From NCBI RefSeq assembly GCF_014384905.1, contig NZ_JACRSV010000001.1:930001-994000 (forward strand): a stretch of 64,000 nucleotides of DNA, read 5' to 3'. This DNA is from Fumia xinanensis. GTDB taxonomy: Bacteria; Bacillota; Clostridia; Oscillospirales; Ruminococcaceae. The translations under genes were made by a program, and so were the position numbers. The notes under the pieces were generated by a model that did no database searches, was not told the origin of the DNA, and was given only the letters and a program-made list of their open reading frames with translations. Positions within the stretch are counted from its first letter, which is position 1. Each line of letters opens with the position of its first letter. Of this stretch, positions 24,908 through 33,679 are shown one piece after another.

Positions 24908-25339
24908 ATGATTATCAAGCAGCTCTCTATTTTCGTGGAAAACAAACGGGGCCGTCTGGCCGAAATCACCGAACTTTTGCATGAAGCCCAGGTGGATATC
25001 CGCGCGCTTTGTATCGCTGACACCAAGGATTTCGGGATTCTTCGTCTCATTGTGGATGATCCGGACAAAGCGGAAAAGGTACTCAAGGAAAACGACTGTA
25101 CCGTTTCCCTCACCAATGTTTTGACCATTCGCATTGACGACCAGCCCGGCGGACTGGCCACCCCCATGAAGATTTTAAGCGACTTTGACATCAGCGTCGA
25201 GTATATGTACGCTTTTATCTCCAAAGACGTGAATTCCGCTTATGTCATTTTACGGGTAGACGACAACGACCGGGCTATTGAGGTGCTACAGAAAAACGGC
25301 GTGACCATGGTTTCCGCTGAGGAAATTTACAACATGTGA
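24908..25339 (+). CDS. ACT-domain amino-acid-binding protein
   Basis: A 143-residue protein made of two ACT domains: IKQLSIFVENKRGRLAEITELL (residues 2-23) and VLTIRIDDQPGGLATPMKILSD (about 74-95). ACT repeats bind amino acids and act as allosteric or regulatory modules. Stand-alone double-ACT proteins are commonly found next to IOR and PaaK-like genes (memory). Here it probably senses an aromatic amino acid or regulates the ligase. The ATG at 24908 follows GAAAGGG. It ends the operon. Confidence 0.88.
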   Translation: MIIKQLSIFVENKRGRLAEITELLHEAQVDIRALCIADTKDFGILRLIVDDPDKAEKVLKENDCTVSLTNVLTIRIDDQPGGLATPMKILSDFDISVEYMYAFISKDVNSAYVILRVDDNDRAIEVLQKNGVTMVSAEEIYNM

Positions 25340-25394
25340 GTGCCGATGCCGGGCTTAGAAACTGTAAAATGCCTATTACCAAGCAGTCAATTGA

Positions 25395-25431
25395 AAACAC
25401 CTTTGGCATGGAAATGCCAAAGGTGTTTATG
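25395..25431 (+). terminator. Terminator-like hairpin after the ACT gene
   Basis: A 15-base perfect stem (AAACACCTTTGGCAT with its complement) around a GGAA loop closes the aryl-acid operon. The T tail is short (GTTTAT). Confidence 0.75.
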
Positions 25432-25508
25432 CTTGAGTGATTTTCTACATGTATATAGCCGCTCACAGCATCCCGGAAGGGAATTCGACAAAAAACGGAG
25501 GAACCCAT

Positions 25509-26372
25509 ATGAAGACATCGACTGAAATCGCATCTATCGCCAAACATGTGGGCGAGGAAAAGGCAGTTTTGTACGTTGCCCAGGCCGGTTTCGACGCCTG
25601 GGACTTTTCTATGTTTGAAATGGCTCAGTACGATTGGAACAATGGCCGGCTACTGGACACTGACCATCCCTTGCAGAAAAGTAATTACCTTTCCTTTGCA
25701 AAAGAGCTGCGGAAGATTGGCGAGGAAAATGGTATCATCTGCAACCAGTCCCATGCTCCTTTTCCTGTCTCTTGCCCCGAAATTAGGAGCTATTTAAAGC
25801 GCTCCATCGAATGCACAGCTGAGGCAGGGGGCAAAATTTGCGTCATTCATCCCGACAACAACAAATCCCCAGAGGAAAACGCCGAGATGTTTTGGGAGTT
25901 ATTGCCTTTTGCAAAACAGCATGGTGTCAAAATAGCCACTGAGAACATGTGGAACTGGAATAGTAAGCGCTGCCACGCAGCTCCTGCAGCCTGTTCCGAT
26001 GAAAAGAGCTTTTTGGATCATCTGAAGGCGGTGAACGACCCGTACTTGGTGGCCTGTCTGGACATTGGTCACGCAGAGATGGAGGGACTTCACACCTCAG
26101 CGGAAAAAATGATTCTGGCACTGGGAGATCAGCTCCAGGCCGTTCATCTTCACGACAACGATCTCCATGACGACAGTCACGCCATTCCCTTTTCGATGAA
26201 GATCGATTTTCAGAAAGTGGTGCGGGCGTTGAAAGCCATTAATTATCAGGGATATTTTACCTTGGAGGCGGACACCCATCTGAACGGCAGGCCCTTGGAC
26301 CAAATAGAGGCGGGCGTCAAAGAGCTGGCGGATTCCGCCAGAAAGCTTGCCGACCTCTTCGACAGCCTGTGA
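25509..26372 (+). CDS. Sugar phosphate isomerase/epimerase-like TIM-barrel protein
   Basis: A 287-residue protein of the AP-endonuclease-2/xylose-isomerase superfamily. The likely metal ligands are E in IATENMWNWN (about residue 145), the D and H of CLDIGHAEM (about 186-189), H in VHLHDND (about 217) and E in YFTLEADTH (about 255). The start at 25509 follows ACGGAGG; the open frame to 25437 lies partly in the preceding terminator region. It is monocistronic. The sugar substrate is unknown. Confidence 0.85.
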   Translation: MKTSTEIASIAKHVGEEKAVLYVAQAGFDAWDFSMFEMAQYDWNNGRLLDTDHPLQKSNYLSFAKELRKIGEENGIICNQSHAPFPVSCPEIRSYLKRSIECTAEAGGKICVIHPDNNKSPEENAEMFWELLPFAKQHGVKIATENMWNWNSKRCHAAPAACSDEKSFLDHLKAVNDPYLVACLDIGHAEMEGLHTSAEKMILALGDQLQAVHLHDNDLHDDSHAIPFSMKIDFQKVVRALKAINYQGYFTLEADTHLNGRPLDQIEAGVKELADSARKLADLFDSL

Positions 26373-26438
26373 TGCCATAAAAAGATGTTTTGACTGGATT
26401 GAGGCGAGAGAGTCCTTTTTCCTAATGAATATATGAAA

Positions 26439-26476
26439 GAAAGCCAGCCGGACCTTTTTAGGCCCGGCTGGCTTTT
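26439..26476. terminator. Bidirectional intrinsic terminator
   Basis: AAAGCCAGCCGGACC pairs with GGCCCGGCTGGCTTT with one mismatch. It lies between convergent genes and has A and T runs on its two sides. Confidence 0.9.
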
Positions 26477-26478
26477 GC

Positions 26479-27297
26479 TTATACTTGTTTCCGTACGGGA
26501 TAGCAGACTTCCGTCACATATTCGTCAGGATTTTGAGTTTCGTGAGGACTCACATGGTAGATGTTGAAAGCCTTTCCCGCAAAAACATAGCCGTTGTCCC
26601 CCACCCAGTGCGCCACCGCCTCATTAACAGCGTTCATCTGTTCATAGCTGCCCTTACAGGTAGCCGAAGCTACCTGAATTGGCGGCTCGGTTTTAAAGAC
26701 GACATTTTCGGTGTCAGGATAGGTTCCCTTCACCGATTTCTGGACCTCTACATCCACGTCGTTTTCTTTAAATTCCCCGTCGTGAAAAATAGCGGTGGTG
26801 TAACAAGGGCTTCCATCCTGCATCCGAAGAGGAGCAGTTTCCCGCATGAGGATTTCCCAGAGCATCCCTTCCTTGTCATAAGAGGGAATCACTTTTCGGA
26901 CGCTTGCCACATACCGTTTTGGAATTTCTTTTAACGTTACTGTATAATTCATTGCATTGTCCTTTCCCAGCCGTTCGAGGGCTGTATCCAGAAGTCGCAG
27001 CCGCGTGTGGATATTTTCAGCTTCTTGCAGGGTTTCTTCTTTTTGCCGCAGAAGTCCCTGACGAAAAGCCTCGGTGTCTTCACTCCGGCGCATCAGTTCG
27101 GCAATGGCTACCAAACCGAACCCCATGTCCCGCAAGGCAGTGATTCGGTTGGCAGCAGTGAGCTGGGCCTCGCCATAGTGCCGATATCCGGTAAATGGGT
27201 CTGTAAACTCGGGAATCAGCAAACCTATTTCGTCGTAATGGCGCAGCATGCGGATACTCACTCTGGATAGTTTTGAAAAATCGCCAATTTTCAGCAT
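26479..27297 (-). CDS. MerR-family regulator with GyrI-like effector domain
   Basis: A 272-residue regulator. The N-terminal MerR helix-turn-helix reads IGDFSKLSRVSIRMLRHYDEIGLL (residues 3-26) with the wing DPFTGYRHY, then a coiled coil (about 75-110). The C-terminal half is a GyrI/AraC-E-type small-molecule-binding domain (about 125-272). This is the BmrR/TipA plan, typical of regulators that sense drugs or lipophilic cations. The ATG at 27297 follows GGGAGA. No obvious target gene is adjacent, so it may regulate itself. It has a hairpin-rich leader. Confidence 0.9.
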   Translation of the reverse strand: MLKIGDFSKLSRVSIRMLRHYDEIGLLIPEFTDPFTGYRHYGEAQLTAANRITALRDMGFGLVAIAELMRRSEDTEAFRQGLLRQKEETLQEAENIHTRLRLLDTALERLGKDNAMNYTVTLKEIPKRYVASVRKVIPSYDKEGMLWEILMRETAPLRMQDGSPCYTTAIFHDGEFKENDVDVEVQKSVKGTYPDTENVVFKTEPPIQVASATCKGSYEQMNAVNEAVAHWVGDNGYVFAGKAFNIYHVSPHETQNPDEYVTEVCYPVRKQV

Positions 27298-27384
27298 ATC
27301 GTTTCTCCCACATATATGTGTCGTGTGCTCAGGCAATTAAAACCGGTGTCATACATTTTTCTGTTTTTCGTAGAAATCACTGTT

Positions 27385-27476
27385 ATCCGCACGGCCGCTG
27401 CGGAATTTTGCGCAGATTCGCTGCGCTTCGAATAAACCTTTTGGTTTATATCATCATTATAGAGTATACCACAGTG
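27385..27476 (-). repeat. Hairpin-rich leader of the MerR gene with TGGTATACT box
   Basis: On the minus strand a TGGTATACTCTATAAT box (about 27456-27471) is followed by three small stems: ATAAACC/GGTTTAT, GCGCAG/CTGCGC and CCGCA/TGCGG. The plan (box, then a chain of short hairpins, then a regulator gene) repeats that seen ahead of the AraC gene. The rest of the gap, to 27690, is AT-rich and holds the NhaC upstream region. Confidence 0.5.
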
Positions 27477-27593
27477 TGAGAGTCAATAGGGGATTGGAAA
27501 ATAAATAAAAAATAGCTGTTCTGTCACATTTTTAAGAAGAATAATCCGTCGTAATGCTAAAATAATACCCAAAAAAGGAAGTTATTTCGACAA

Positions 27594-27671
27594 ATTATGT
27601 ATAATATGTTGCATAATCGTTTATAATATGTTATCATATATCCAAAATATGTCCAAACAGGCTTTGTTTGG
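27594..27671 (+). promoter_or_regulatory. Upstream region of the NhaC gene with repeated TATAATATGTT
   Basis: TATAATATGTT occurs twice (about 27600 and 27621) and a small hairpin CCAAACA/TGTTTGG sits at 27652-27671, just before the gene. The repeat could be a regulator site or overlapping -10 boxes; no convincing -35 box was found. Confidence 0.35.
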
Positions 27672-27692
27672 ACTCGAAGGGATGTTGCACGA

Positions 27693-29204
27693 ATGGTAGG
27701 AACTTTTTGGGCGCTGGTCCCGCCGATTATTGCAATCGGGCTGGCGCTGATCACAAAGGAAGTTTATTTCTCCCTGCTTTTGGGAATCCTGGCCGGCGGT
27801 CTGTTTTACACCAATTTTCACATTGGCGAAACGATGGAGACTTGCATCAACGTCATGTCGGAAAAAGTGGGCGAAAATGTGCCGATTCTGATTTTTCTCG
27901 TCCTGCTGGGAATGATCGTGGCACTGGTCACCAAATCTGGAGCCTCACGGGCCTACGGAAAATGGGCGACCAAATCCATCAAGACCCAGAGAGGCGCTTT
28001 GTTTGCCACTGCGGGCCTGGGTGCTTTAATTTTTGTTGACGATTATTTCAACTGCCTGACTGTAGGAACCGTTATGGGCCCTGTTACCGACAGGCACAAG
28101 GTTTCCCGGGCGAAGCTCGCCTATATCATCGACGCTACAGCGGCTCCGGTGTGCATCATCGCCCCGATATCCAGCTGGGCGGCGGCTGTGACATCCTCTC
28201 TTCCGGAGGGAAGCACCATCGACGGCTTCAATCTTTTTCTGCGGACGATTCCTTTTAACCTCTATGCTTTGCTGACCCTTCTCATGGTGGCGTTTATCAT
28301 CTTCTTCAAATTTGACTTCTCCAAGATGAAAAAATATCAGACTGCCCATGAAAAAGAAGGAAGCCACTTTGAGATCGAAGAGGAAGACGACGGCAAGAAG
28401 GGCAAAATCTGCGATTTGATTATCCCCATCATCATGCTCATCGTGGTTTGTATCCTTTGCATGCTGTACACAGGCGGGATTCTGGAAGGCAAAGGCATCA
28501 TCGCAGCTTTTTCCGACTGCAGCGCTGGTATGTCGTTAGCCATGGGCGGATTTATCAGTATCGTCCTCATAGGACTTTTGTATCTGCCCCGTAAAATCAT
28601 CACTTTCACCGAATTCGCCGAAAGCCTAGTGGAAGGCTTTAAAGCAATGGTTCCCGCCATTCTTATTTTGACATTGGCCTGGACACTGAGCGGCCTCTGC
28701 CGCGCCGAGTATCTGGACGCGGGTGGATTTGTCGGCAACTTGGTAGGCGGCAGCAGCATGGCTATGGGCCTGATGCCCGCCATCCTTTTCCTGGTGGCTT
28801 TGGGCCTTGCTTTTGCCACTGGAACCTCTTGGGGCACCTTCAGCATTCTGGTTCCTATCGCCATGGCGATTTTCGGCGGCCAGGACAGCCAGATTCTCGT
28901 CATTTCCGTTGCGGCGATTTTGGCGGGTGCGGTCTGTGGCGACCATATTTCACCCATTTCCGATACGACCATCCTCTCATCGGCGGGTGCCCGCTGTAAT
29001 CACTTGGATCACGTATCTACTCAGATTCCCTACGCCTTGCTGGTAGCCGGAGTGTGCTTTGTCGGTTATCTCATCTCTGGTTTAACTGGAAATGGCTGGC
29101 TGGGACTTGGGTTCGGTATAGTGGCATTGATTGTGATTCTGACTGTCATTATGCAGACGCAAAAAAACCGTGCCGTTCAGAAGGCGGATACAGAAAACTC
29201 ATAA
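27693..29204 (+). CDS. NhaC-family Na+/H+ antiporter
   Basis: A 503-residue inner-membrane protein with about 11-13 hydrophobic helices. NhaC-type signatures include GLGALIFVDDYFNCLTVGTVMGP (about residues 108-130), TAAPVCIIAPISSWAA (about 149) and GTSWGTFSILVPIAMAI with CGDHISPISDTTILSS (about 415-430). A cytoplasmic acidic/lysine-rich loop (about 210-240) splits the helices. These exchange sodium for protons, and some members exchange organic anions or amino acids. The start follows GAAGGGA. Monocistronic, with a terminator. Confidence 0.92.
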   Translation: MVGTFWALVPPIIAIGLALITKEVYFSLLLGILAGGLFYTNFHIGETMETCINVMSEKVGENVPILIFLVLLGMIVALVTKSGASRAYGKWATKSIKTQRGALFATAGLGALIFVDDYFNCLTVGTVMGPVTDRHKVSRAKLAYIIDATAAPVCIIAPISSWAAAVTSSLPEGSTIDGFNLFLRTIPFNLYALLTLLMVAFIIFFKFDFSKMKKYQTAHEKEGSHFEIEEEDDGKKGKICDLIIPIIMLIVVCILCMLYTGGILEGKGIIAAFSDCSAGMSLAMGGFISIVLIGLLYLPRKIITFTEFAESLVEGFKAMVPAILILTLAWTLSGLCRAEYLDAGGFVGNLVGGSSMAMGLMPAILFLVALGLAFATGTSWGTFSILVPIAMAIFGGQDSQILVISVAAILAGAVCGDHISPISDTTILSSAGARCNHLDHVSTQIPYALLVAGVCFVGYLISGLTGNGWLGLGFGIVALIVILTVIMQTQKNRAVQKADTENS

Positions 29205-29254
29205 TATTGTTGTCTGTATAAACGGTTTTGGATATTCCACGAAGATGTAAAATG

Positions 29255-29287
29255 AAAATCCCCTCTGAATGTCAGAGGGGATTTTTT
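29255..29287. terminator. Intrinsic terminator between nhaC-type and kinase genes
   Basis: AAAATCCCCTCTGA pairs with TCAGAGGGGATTTT and is followed by T residues. It lies between convergent genes. Confidence 0.9.
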
Positions 29288-29350
29288 CGCGTGGGTTTAT
29301 GTAGAATAATATACACTTTCTGCTGTGGCTATAATGAAAATCAACATCGG

Positions 29351-32300
29351 TTATTTCTGATCCAATGAAGGAGCATTCTGTCTGCGAATGCCGGCGGATT
29401 TCAGCTCCTGGAGAAGCACTTGGATATCCAGGGGTTTTACGAGATAGGCGGTCATGCCGGTTGCCATTGCTTGATCCCGGTCTTCCTCAAATGCGTTGGC
29501 CGTCATGGCGAGGATGGGCACAGAACGGCTGTCGGACCGAGAAAGTGCCCGAATCTGCCGGGTAGCTTCCAGTCCGTCCATGACAGGCATCCGGATATCC
29601 ATTAAAACAGCCAGATAGGAGCCGATAGGGGACTCCTCAAATTTTTCTACAGCAACTTTTCCGTTCTCAGCGGTATCTACCAGTAAACCGTGCATTTCCA
29701 GCAAGGCTTTGGCGATTTCCATGTTGAGCTCGTTGTCTTCCACAAGCAGAACACGCTGCTGATGGAAGGTAAATTTTTTTAGGCTGTCATCGGTGGTCAG
29801 GTGTGAGGTTTCCAGCTGGACAAAGGCGTCATAAATAGAAGAGCGCAGCAGCGGCTTTGATATGAAATAATCTGCACCGGCAGTGCGAGCTTCATTTTCG
29901 ATTCCACTCCAATCGTAGGCGGAAATAATAATAATTGTTGTCTCCGGACCGACGATTTGGCGAATACGCCTTGTTGTCTCGATACCATCCATATCCGGCA
30001 TTCGCCAGTCGATCATGGCGATATCGTAGTCTTGTTTCAATTGGCGGGCACGCCGCACTTCATCCAGCGCCTTCCATCCGGAATTGACCCAGACACACTG
30101 GGCGCCGATGTCTCCAAGAATAGCGGCCGTCTGTTCTCCTACCAGGGGATCGTCGTCCACCACGAGTACGCTCAGGTCTTTGAGCAGTTCCTTGGCTTTC
30201 CGATCCTGTTCCCGCTGCTCGTCGTCCTCCACCACCAGAAAGGGTAGGGTGACAGTGAAAGTAGTCCCCGCGCCTTTTTCGCTCTCCACCTGAATATCGC
30301 CGCCCATCAGCTGAACAAAATTGTAGACGATGGAGAGCCCCAGGCCGCTTCCCACGTTGTTGCGGGCATTTTCGGTAGATTCTTGCTCAAAGGGACGGAA
30401 AATACGGGACAAAAATTCCTGGGACATGCCGATACCAGTGTCAGAAACACTGAAAGATAGATAGGAATAGCCGTTGGCGCGCTGAGCTTCTTGGATGTCC
30501 AAGACGATTTTTCCGCCAGGTGCGGTAAATTTCAGTGAATTGGAGAGAAGGTTGATGAGAACCTGCTTTAATCGGAGGGCATCTCCTATGTATTGCCGTT
30601 CCAACCGTTCGTGATGGTGCAGTTCAAATTCGATTTGCCGCTCCAAAGCCTGAGGAAAAACGATCAGGTTGATTTCCCGCAGCAGGTCAGGAAAGTCGAA
30701 GAGCTCGTTTGCGATGTTCATCTTGCCGGTTTCGATTTTGGACATGTCGAGAATGTCGTTGATGATGGACAGCAGGTATCGGGAAGAGGTATCGATTTTC
30801 TGAAAGCAGTCCAGTACCCGCCGAGTGTCGTCCAGGGCCAGCTGCCCGATGGTACTCATGCCGATAATGGCGTTCATAGGGGTACGGATATCGTGGCTCA
30901 TCCGGGATAAAAAGTCGGACTTGGCGCTGTTGGCAGCTTCTGCGGAGGCGAGAGCGTCACGGAGCAGCTGTTCCTGCCGGGCTTTCTCGGCTCGCTGGGA
31001 GTCCAGAACCTTCAGGAGAAAAATTGCCAGCACATCGTCATTTAGAGGATTGTCAACAGCAATCATCTGGATAGAGATCCAGTGATACTGGTCATCTACT
31101 CCTATCTCCTGAAATTCCATGTAGATTTCCCGCTGACCTTGGGCGAATTTTTCCATCACCGATTCCCGACAGAAAGCGGCGGTAAAATCCTTTCGGTAGG
31201 AAGGATAGATTCGGGGGAGTGTGTACTGCATTATCATATCATCATAGAGCCCCTGGAACCCGAAGGGGGTGTATATCCGTTGTTCGTCTATGAAGCAGTT
31301 ATAGCTGTCCTGTGTGAGGTTCACATTCAAAATCAGGGGATATACGCTACAGATTGCCGCACGGAGGGAACGGTTTTCAATGAGCCGGTCCTTTTCTTGG
31401 GCCAACTGCAACTCTTTCATCTGGGTTACATCGGTAAATACCGCCTGAATCACTTCTAAGCCATCGGCGTTTTTAAGCCGCTGCATCATTACGCTAATCC
31501 AGGCTGTGGAACCGCTTTGACGGCGGCATTCCCGGTTATAGGAAACCGATGTGCCGTCCAGCTTTAGAGAAGCAATAAGCTGAATGATTTGGGCACGGTC
31601 CCTCTCCAAAACGGCCTCGAGAGGACTTTGAAAGCGGGCACGGTATTCTGCTTCTGACTGAAAGCCGTAAAACTCCCAAACCATTCGGTTTAAGTTGATA
31701 ATTTGGTGTGATGGATCGGTCGTAAACTGAAGGATACCGCAGGGTATGGTGTTATACAGCTGCGATAAAAAACGGGCTTGCTGTTCCACTTCCTGGTTGA
31801 CTCGGACAATTTCCAGATCTCTTTTCTTCCGTTCACTGATGTCTGAAATAAAGCAGTAGATGACCTTTTCTCCATCCGGGTCGTCAATGAGTTTGCCGAA
31901 GTCAGCCACCCAGATGATACTGCCGTCCTTGCGAACCACACGGTACTCCGTACAGTAGGATTCTCCGCTTACGATGGAAGCGCAGTAGCGAGCTTTCATC
32001 TCAGAGAAGTCGTCGGAATAGATGAATTCCTTACAGGAGGCGGGGGCGTTTAGCTCCCCCTCTTCATAGCCCAGAAATCTATAAAGCCCCTCACTGGCCC
32101 ATTTGAAACAAAACATTTCGTCCGGACGGCAGACGAGCATTCCCCCGGGAAGCTGGGACAGCATCAGTTCGATCTGGCGGTCCCGTTGGGTGATGATGCC
32201 TTGCAGTTTTTGATAAGCTTCCTTTGCAAACTGGGCGGCAAAGAGCTCATCGTCGCTGAGGCCGGCAAAGGGAACCGAATTGTGGATATGTACCGTCTGA

Positions 32301-32659
32301 TATCGTGCATCCGCCCGTTCAAATATAAAGGTGATCCTCTGGTTGATGTTGAGATACGCTTCGGCCCCTTCTATGCTTTTGAGCCAAAAGGTTGCCTCGC
32401 AGAGAAAAGCGCTATCTCCCAACTGTCGCGTAATATATTGCTCATTTTCCATCCGGCAGGGGAGCAGGTCCTCCACACCGCCCCGGAAAAAGGCCGCTAC
32501 CGCTTCTGCGCCCTCCGCCTTCATTTTTTCTCCCGCGCCCAGCCAGATGATGTCGGGCGCAAAAGTGGAAATCAGCAGCTCTACCTGAGAATCACAAAAA
32601 TAACTCTCCAAAATATTATGGGCGAATTCTTCGATTTCCTGCCGTATCAGTTCAGTCAT
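29351..32659 (-). CDS. Hybrid sensor histidine kinase with NTF2-like input, PAS domains and two receiver domains
   Basis: A 1102-residue protein with no membrane segment. Residues 1 to about 150 look like a SnoaL/NTF2-type fold (ESYFCDSQVELLISTFAPDIIWLG). PAS domains follow at about 175-290 (ending FISDISERKK) and about 300-425 (ending FTDVTQMKE), with a third PAS-like stretch at about 440-570. The dimerisation/phospho-acceptor motif is SHDIRTPMNAIIG with H589. The ATPase has NLLSNSLKF, DTGIGMS and GSGLGLSI. Receiver 1 has D884 (MIDWRMPDMDG) and receiver 2 has D1021 (LMDIRMPVMDG). No HPt or output domain is present and no response-regulator gene is adjacent, so phosphate must pass to a distant partner. 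Confidence 0.92.
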   Translation of the reverse strand: MTELIRQEIEEFAHNILESYFCDSQVELLISTFAPDIIWLGAGEKMKAEGAEAVAAFFRGGVEDLLPCRMENEQYITRQLGDSAFLCEATFWLKSIEGAEAYLNINQRITFIFERADARYQTVHIHNSVPFAGLSDDELFAAQFAKEAYQKLQGIITQRDRQIELMLSQLPGGMLVCRPDEMFCFKWASEGLYRFLGYEEGELNAPASCKEFIYSDDFSEMKARYCASIVSGESYCTEYRVVRKDGSIIWVADFGKLIDDPDGEKVIYCFISDISERKKRDLEIVRVNQEVEQQARFLSQLYNTIPCGILQFTTDPSHQIINLNRMVWEFYGFQSEAEYRARFQSPLEAVLERDRAQIIQLIASLKLDGTSVSYNRECRRQSGSTAWISVMMQRLKNADGLEVIQAVFTDVTQMKELQLAQEKDRLIENRSLRAAICSVYPLILNVNLTQDSYNCFIDEQRIYTPFGFQGLYDDMIMQYTLPRIYPSYRKDFTAAFCRESVMEKFAQGQREIYMEFQEIGVDDQYHWISIQMIAVDNPLNDDVLAIFLLKVLDSQRAEKARQEQLLRDALASAEAANSAKSDFLSRMSHDIRTPMNAIIGMSTIGQLALDDTRRVLDCFQKIDTSSRYLLSIINDILDMSKIETGKMNIANELFDFPDLLREINLIVFPQALERQIEFELHHHERLERQYIGDALRLKQVLINLLSNSLKFTAPGGKIVLDIQEAQRANGYSYLSFSVSDTGIGMSQEFLSRIFRPFEQESTENARNNVGSGLGLSIVYNFVQLMGGDIQVESEKGAGTTFTVTLPFLVVEDDEQREQDRKAKELLKDLSVLVVDDDPLVGEQTAAILGDIGAQCVWVNSGWKALDEVRRARQLKQDYDIAMIDWRMPDMDGIETTRRIRQIVGPETTIIIISAYDWSGIENEARTAGADYFISKPLLRSSIYDAFVQLETSHLTTDDSLKKFTFHQQRVLLVEDNELNMEIAKALLEMHGLLVDTAENGKVAVEKFEESPIGSYLAVLMDIRMPVMDGLEATRQIRALSRSDSRSVPILAMTANAFEEDRDQAMATGMTAYLVKPLDIQVLLQELKSAGIRRQNAPSLDQK

Positions 32660-32730
32660 ATTCTGCCGTCTCCTTTGTGGCCGCTGCTAAAATATTCAGC
32701 TCGTGTTCATAATCAATCGGGGATGCGCTT

Positions 32731-33292
32731 TTATACTGGTCGTTCCGACGCGAGCAAAGCGTAATATCAGGTGTCGCAAACGCCCTGGTTATTTCAGTCC
32801 GCATGCCGCAGGGGACCTTCGTACAGCATGCCGTATTTTTTCATCACTGCGCCGGAGTGTGTGTTTCGGGGATCATGTCTCGCCTCAATGCGGTTGAATC
32901 CCACTTGGTCGAATAGGAAATCCATCACCCGTTTGAGGGCTTCCGAGGTGATTCCCTCATGCCACCACCGCTTCCCGATAGCGTAACCGGCTTGAGCCGT
33001 TGCGATACGGTTATCCTGGGAGACGACACTGACGCAGCCGATGGGCTCCGACAAATTTTTTGGCACAATTGCCCACTGGTAAAATAATCCGGCTTCGAAT
33101 AGCTTTCCACCCCTTCCGTCAGCACACATCGGCTCATATCCGTGCTTTGATGGGCGGGCCATGCAAGGTATTTTGTCACTTCCTCGTCGGAACCTCAGTT
33201 GAGTAGATGGCTTCCGCGTCGTCCAGCGTAAATCTCCGCAACAGGAGCCGCGGTGTTCCGGTTCTTTTGTCCTCTGATGCTTTATGCGGCAC
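32731..33292 (-). pseudogene. Decayed GNAT acetyltransferase (RimJ/RimL-like)
   Basis: Reading the minus strand, the parts of one acetyltransferase lie in three frames. These are TPRLLLRRFTLDDAEAIYS, then VTKYLAWPAHQSTDMSR to VESYSKPDYF, then YQWAIVPKNLSEPIGCVSVV to RHDPRNTHSGAVMKKYGMLYEG. After RHAD a TGA interrupts, and readthrough would continue NNQGVCDT, another TGA, YYALLASERPV and TAA. Thus there are two frameshifts and two in-frame stops. The longest intact piece is 122 codons and could not make a whole enzyme. GTG at 33292 is the only candidate start and overlaps the ribosome site. Confidence 0.75.
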
Positions 33293-33318
33293 CTCCTTGC
33301 GTCGTTACGGATTAGTCC

Positions 33319-33456
33319 TATTGTTCTCGTTCTTCACGGGACAGAGTGTTAAAACCGCTGACCAGTATGCCCCTTTTTCCTTTAAAAGGGAAAAACAGTG
33401 GCCAATGCCAGAAAAATGACCTCCATAACAATGCAGACAATGACACCGGTGTTTAT
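33319..33456 (-). pseudogene. Decayed DUF3784-like small membrane protein
   Basis: On the minus strand, INTGVIVCIVMEVIFLALA and TVFPF read from an ATA where a start codon is expected, after AAAAGAGG. The frame then hits TAA. One base over, the frame continues GKRGILVSGFNTLSREEREQ and stops. A hydrophobic helix followed by a SGFNTLSREE motif is like DUF3784 family proteins (from memory). The missing start and the frameshift mark it as a relic, directly upstream of the GNAT relic; together they form a dead two-gene unit. The rest of the gap to 33580 holds nothing recognisable. Confidence 0.5.
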
Positions 33457-33581
33457 CGTACGGCCTCTTTTGAGACAGCCTTTAAGCAATTTCAACGGAT
33501 GTGTTTATTATAGCACAGAAAATACCTGGCGAAAAGAAAATTTGGGGATTGTTTTCTCAAACGCCCCCTAAAATATCAAAA

Positions 33582-33617
33582 AAGCAGGTCCCAAAGACTG
33601 GGAACCTGCTTTTTCCG
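33582..33617 (-). terminator. Intrinsic terminator after the GH101 gene
   Basis: AGCAGGTCCCA pairs with TGGGAACCTGCT (one bulge) and is flanked by A and T runs, downstream of the GH101 stop on the minus strand. Confidence 0.85.
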
Positions 33618-33679
33618 AAAATGAAGCGTTTATGGGTAAGGGGGAGAGTGTTGCTGCCTCGTTCCTTGCTGCTGAGCTT

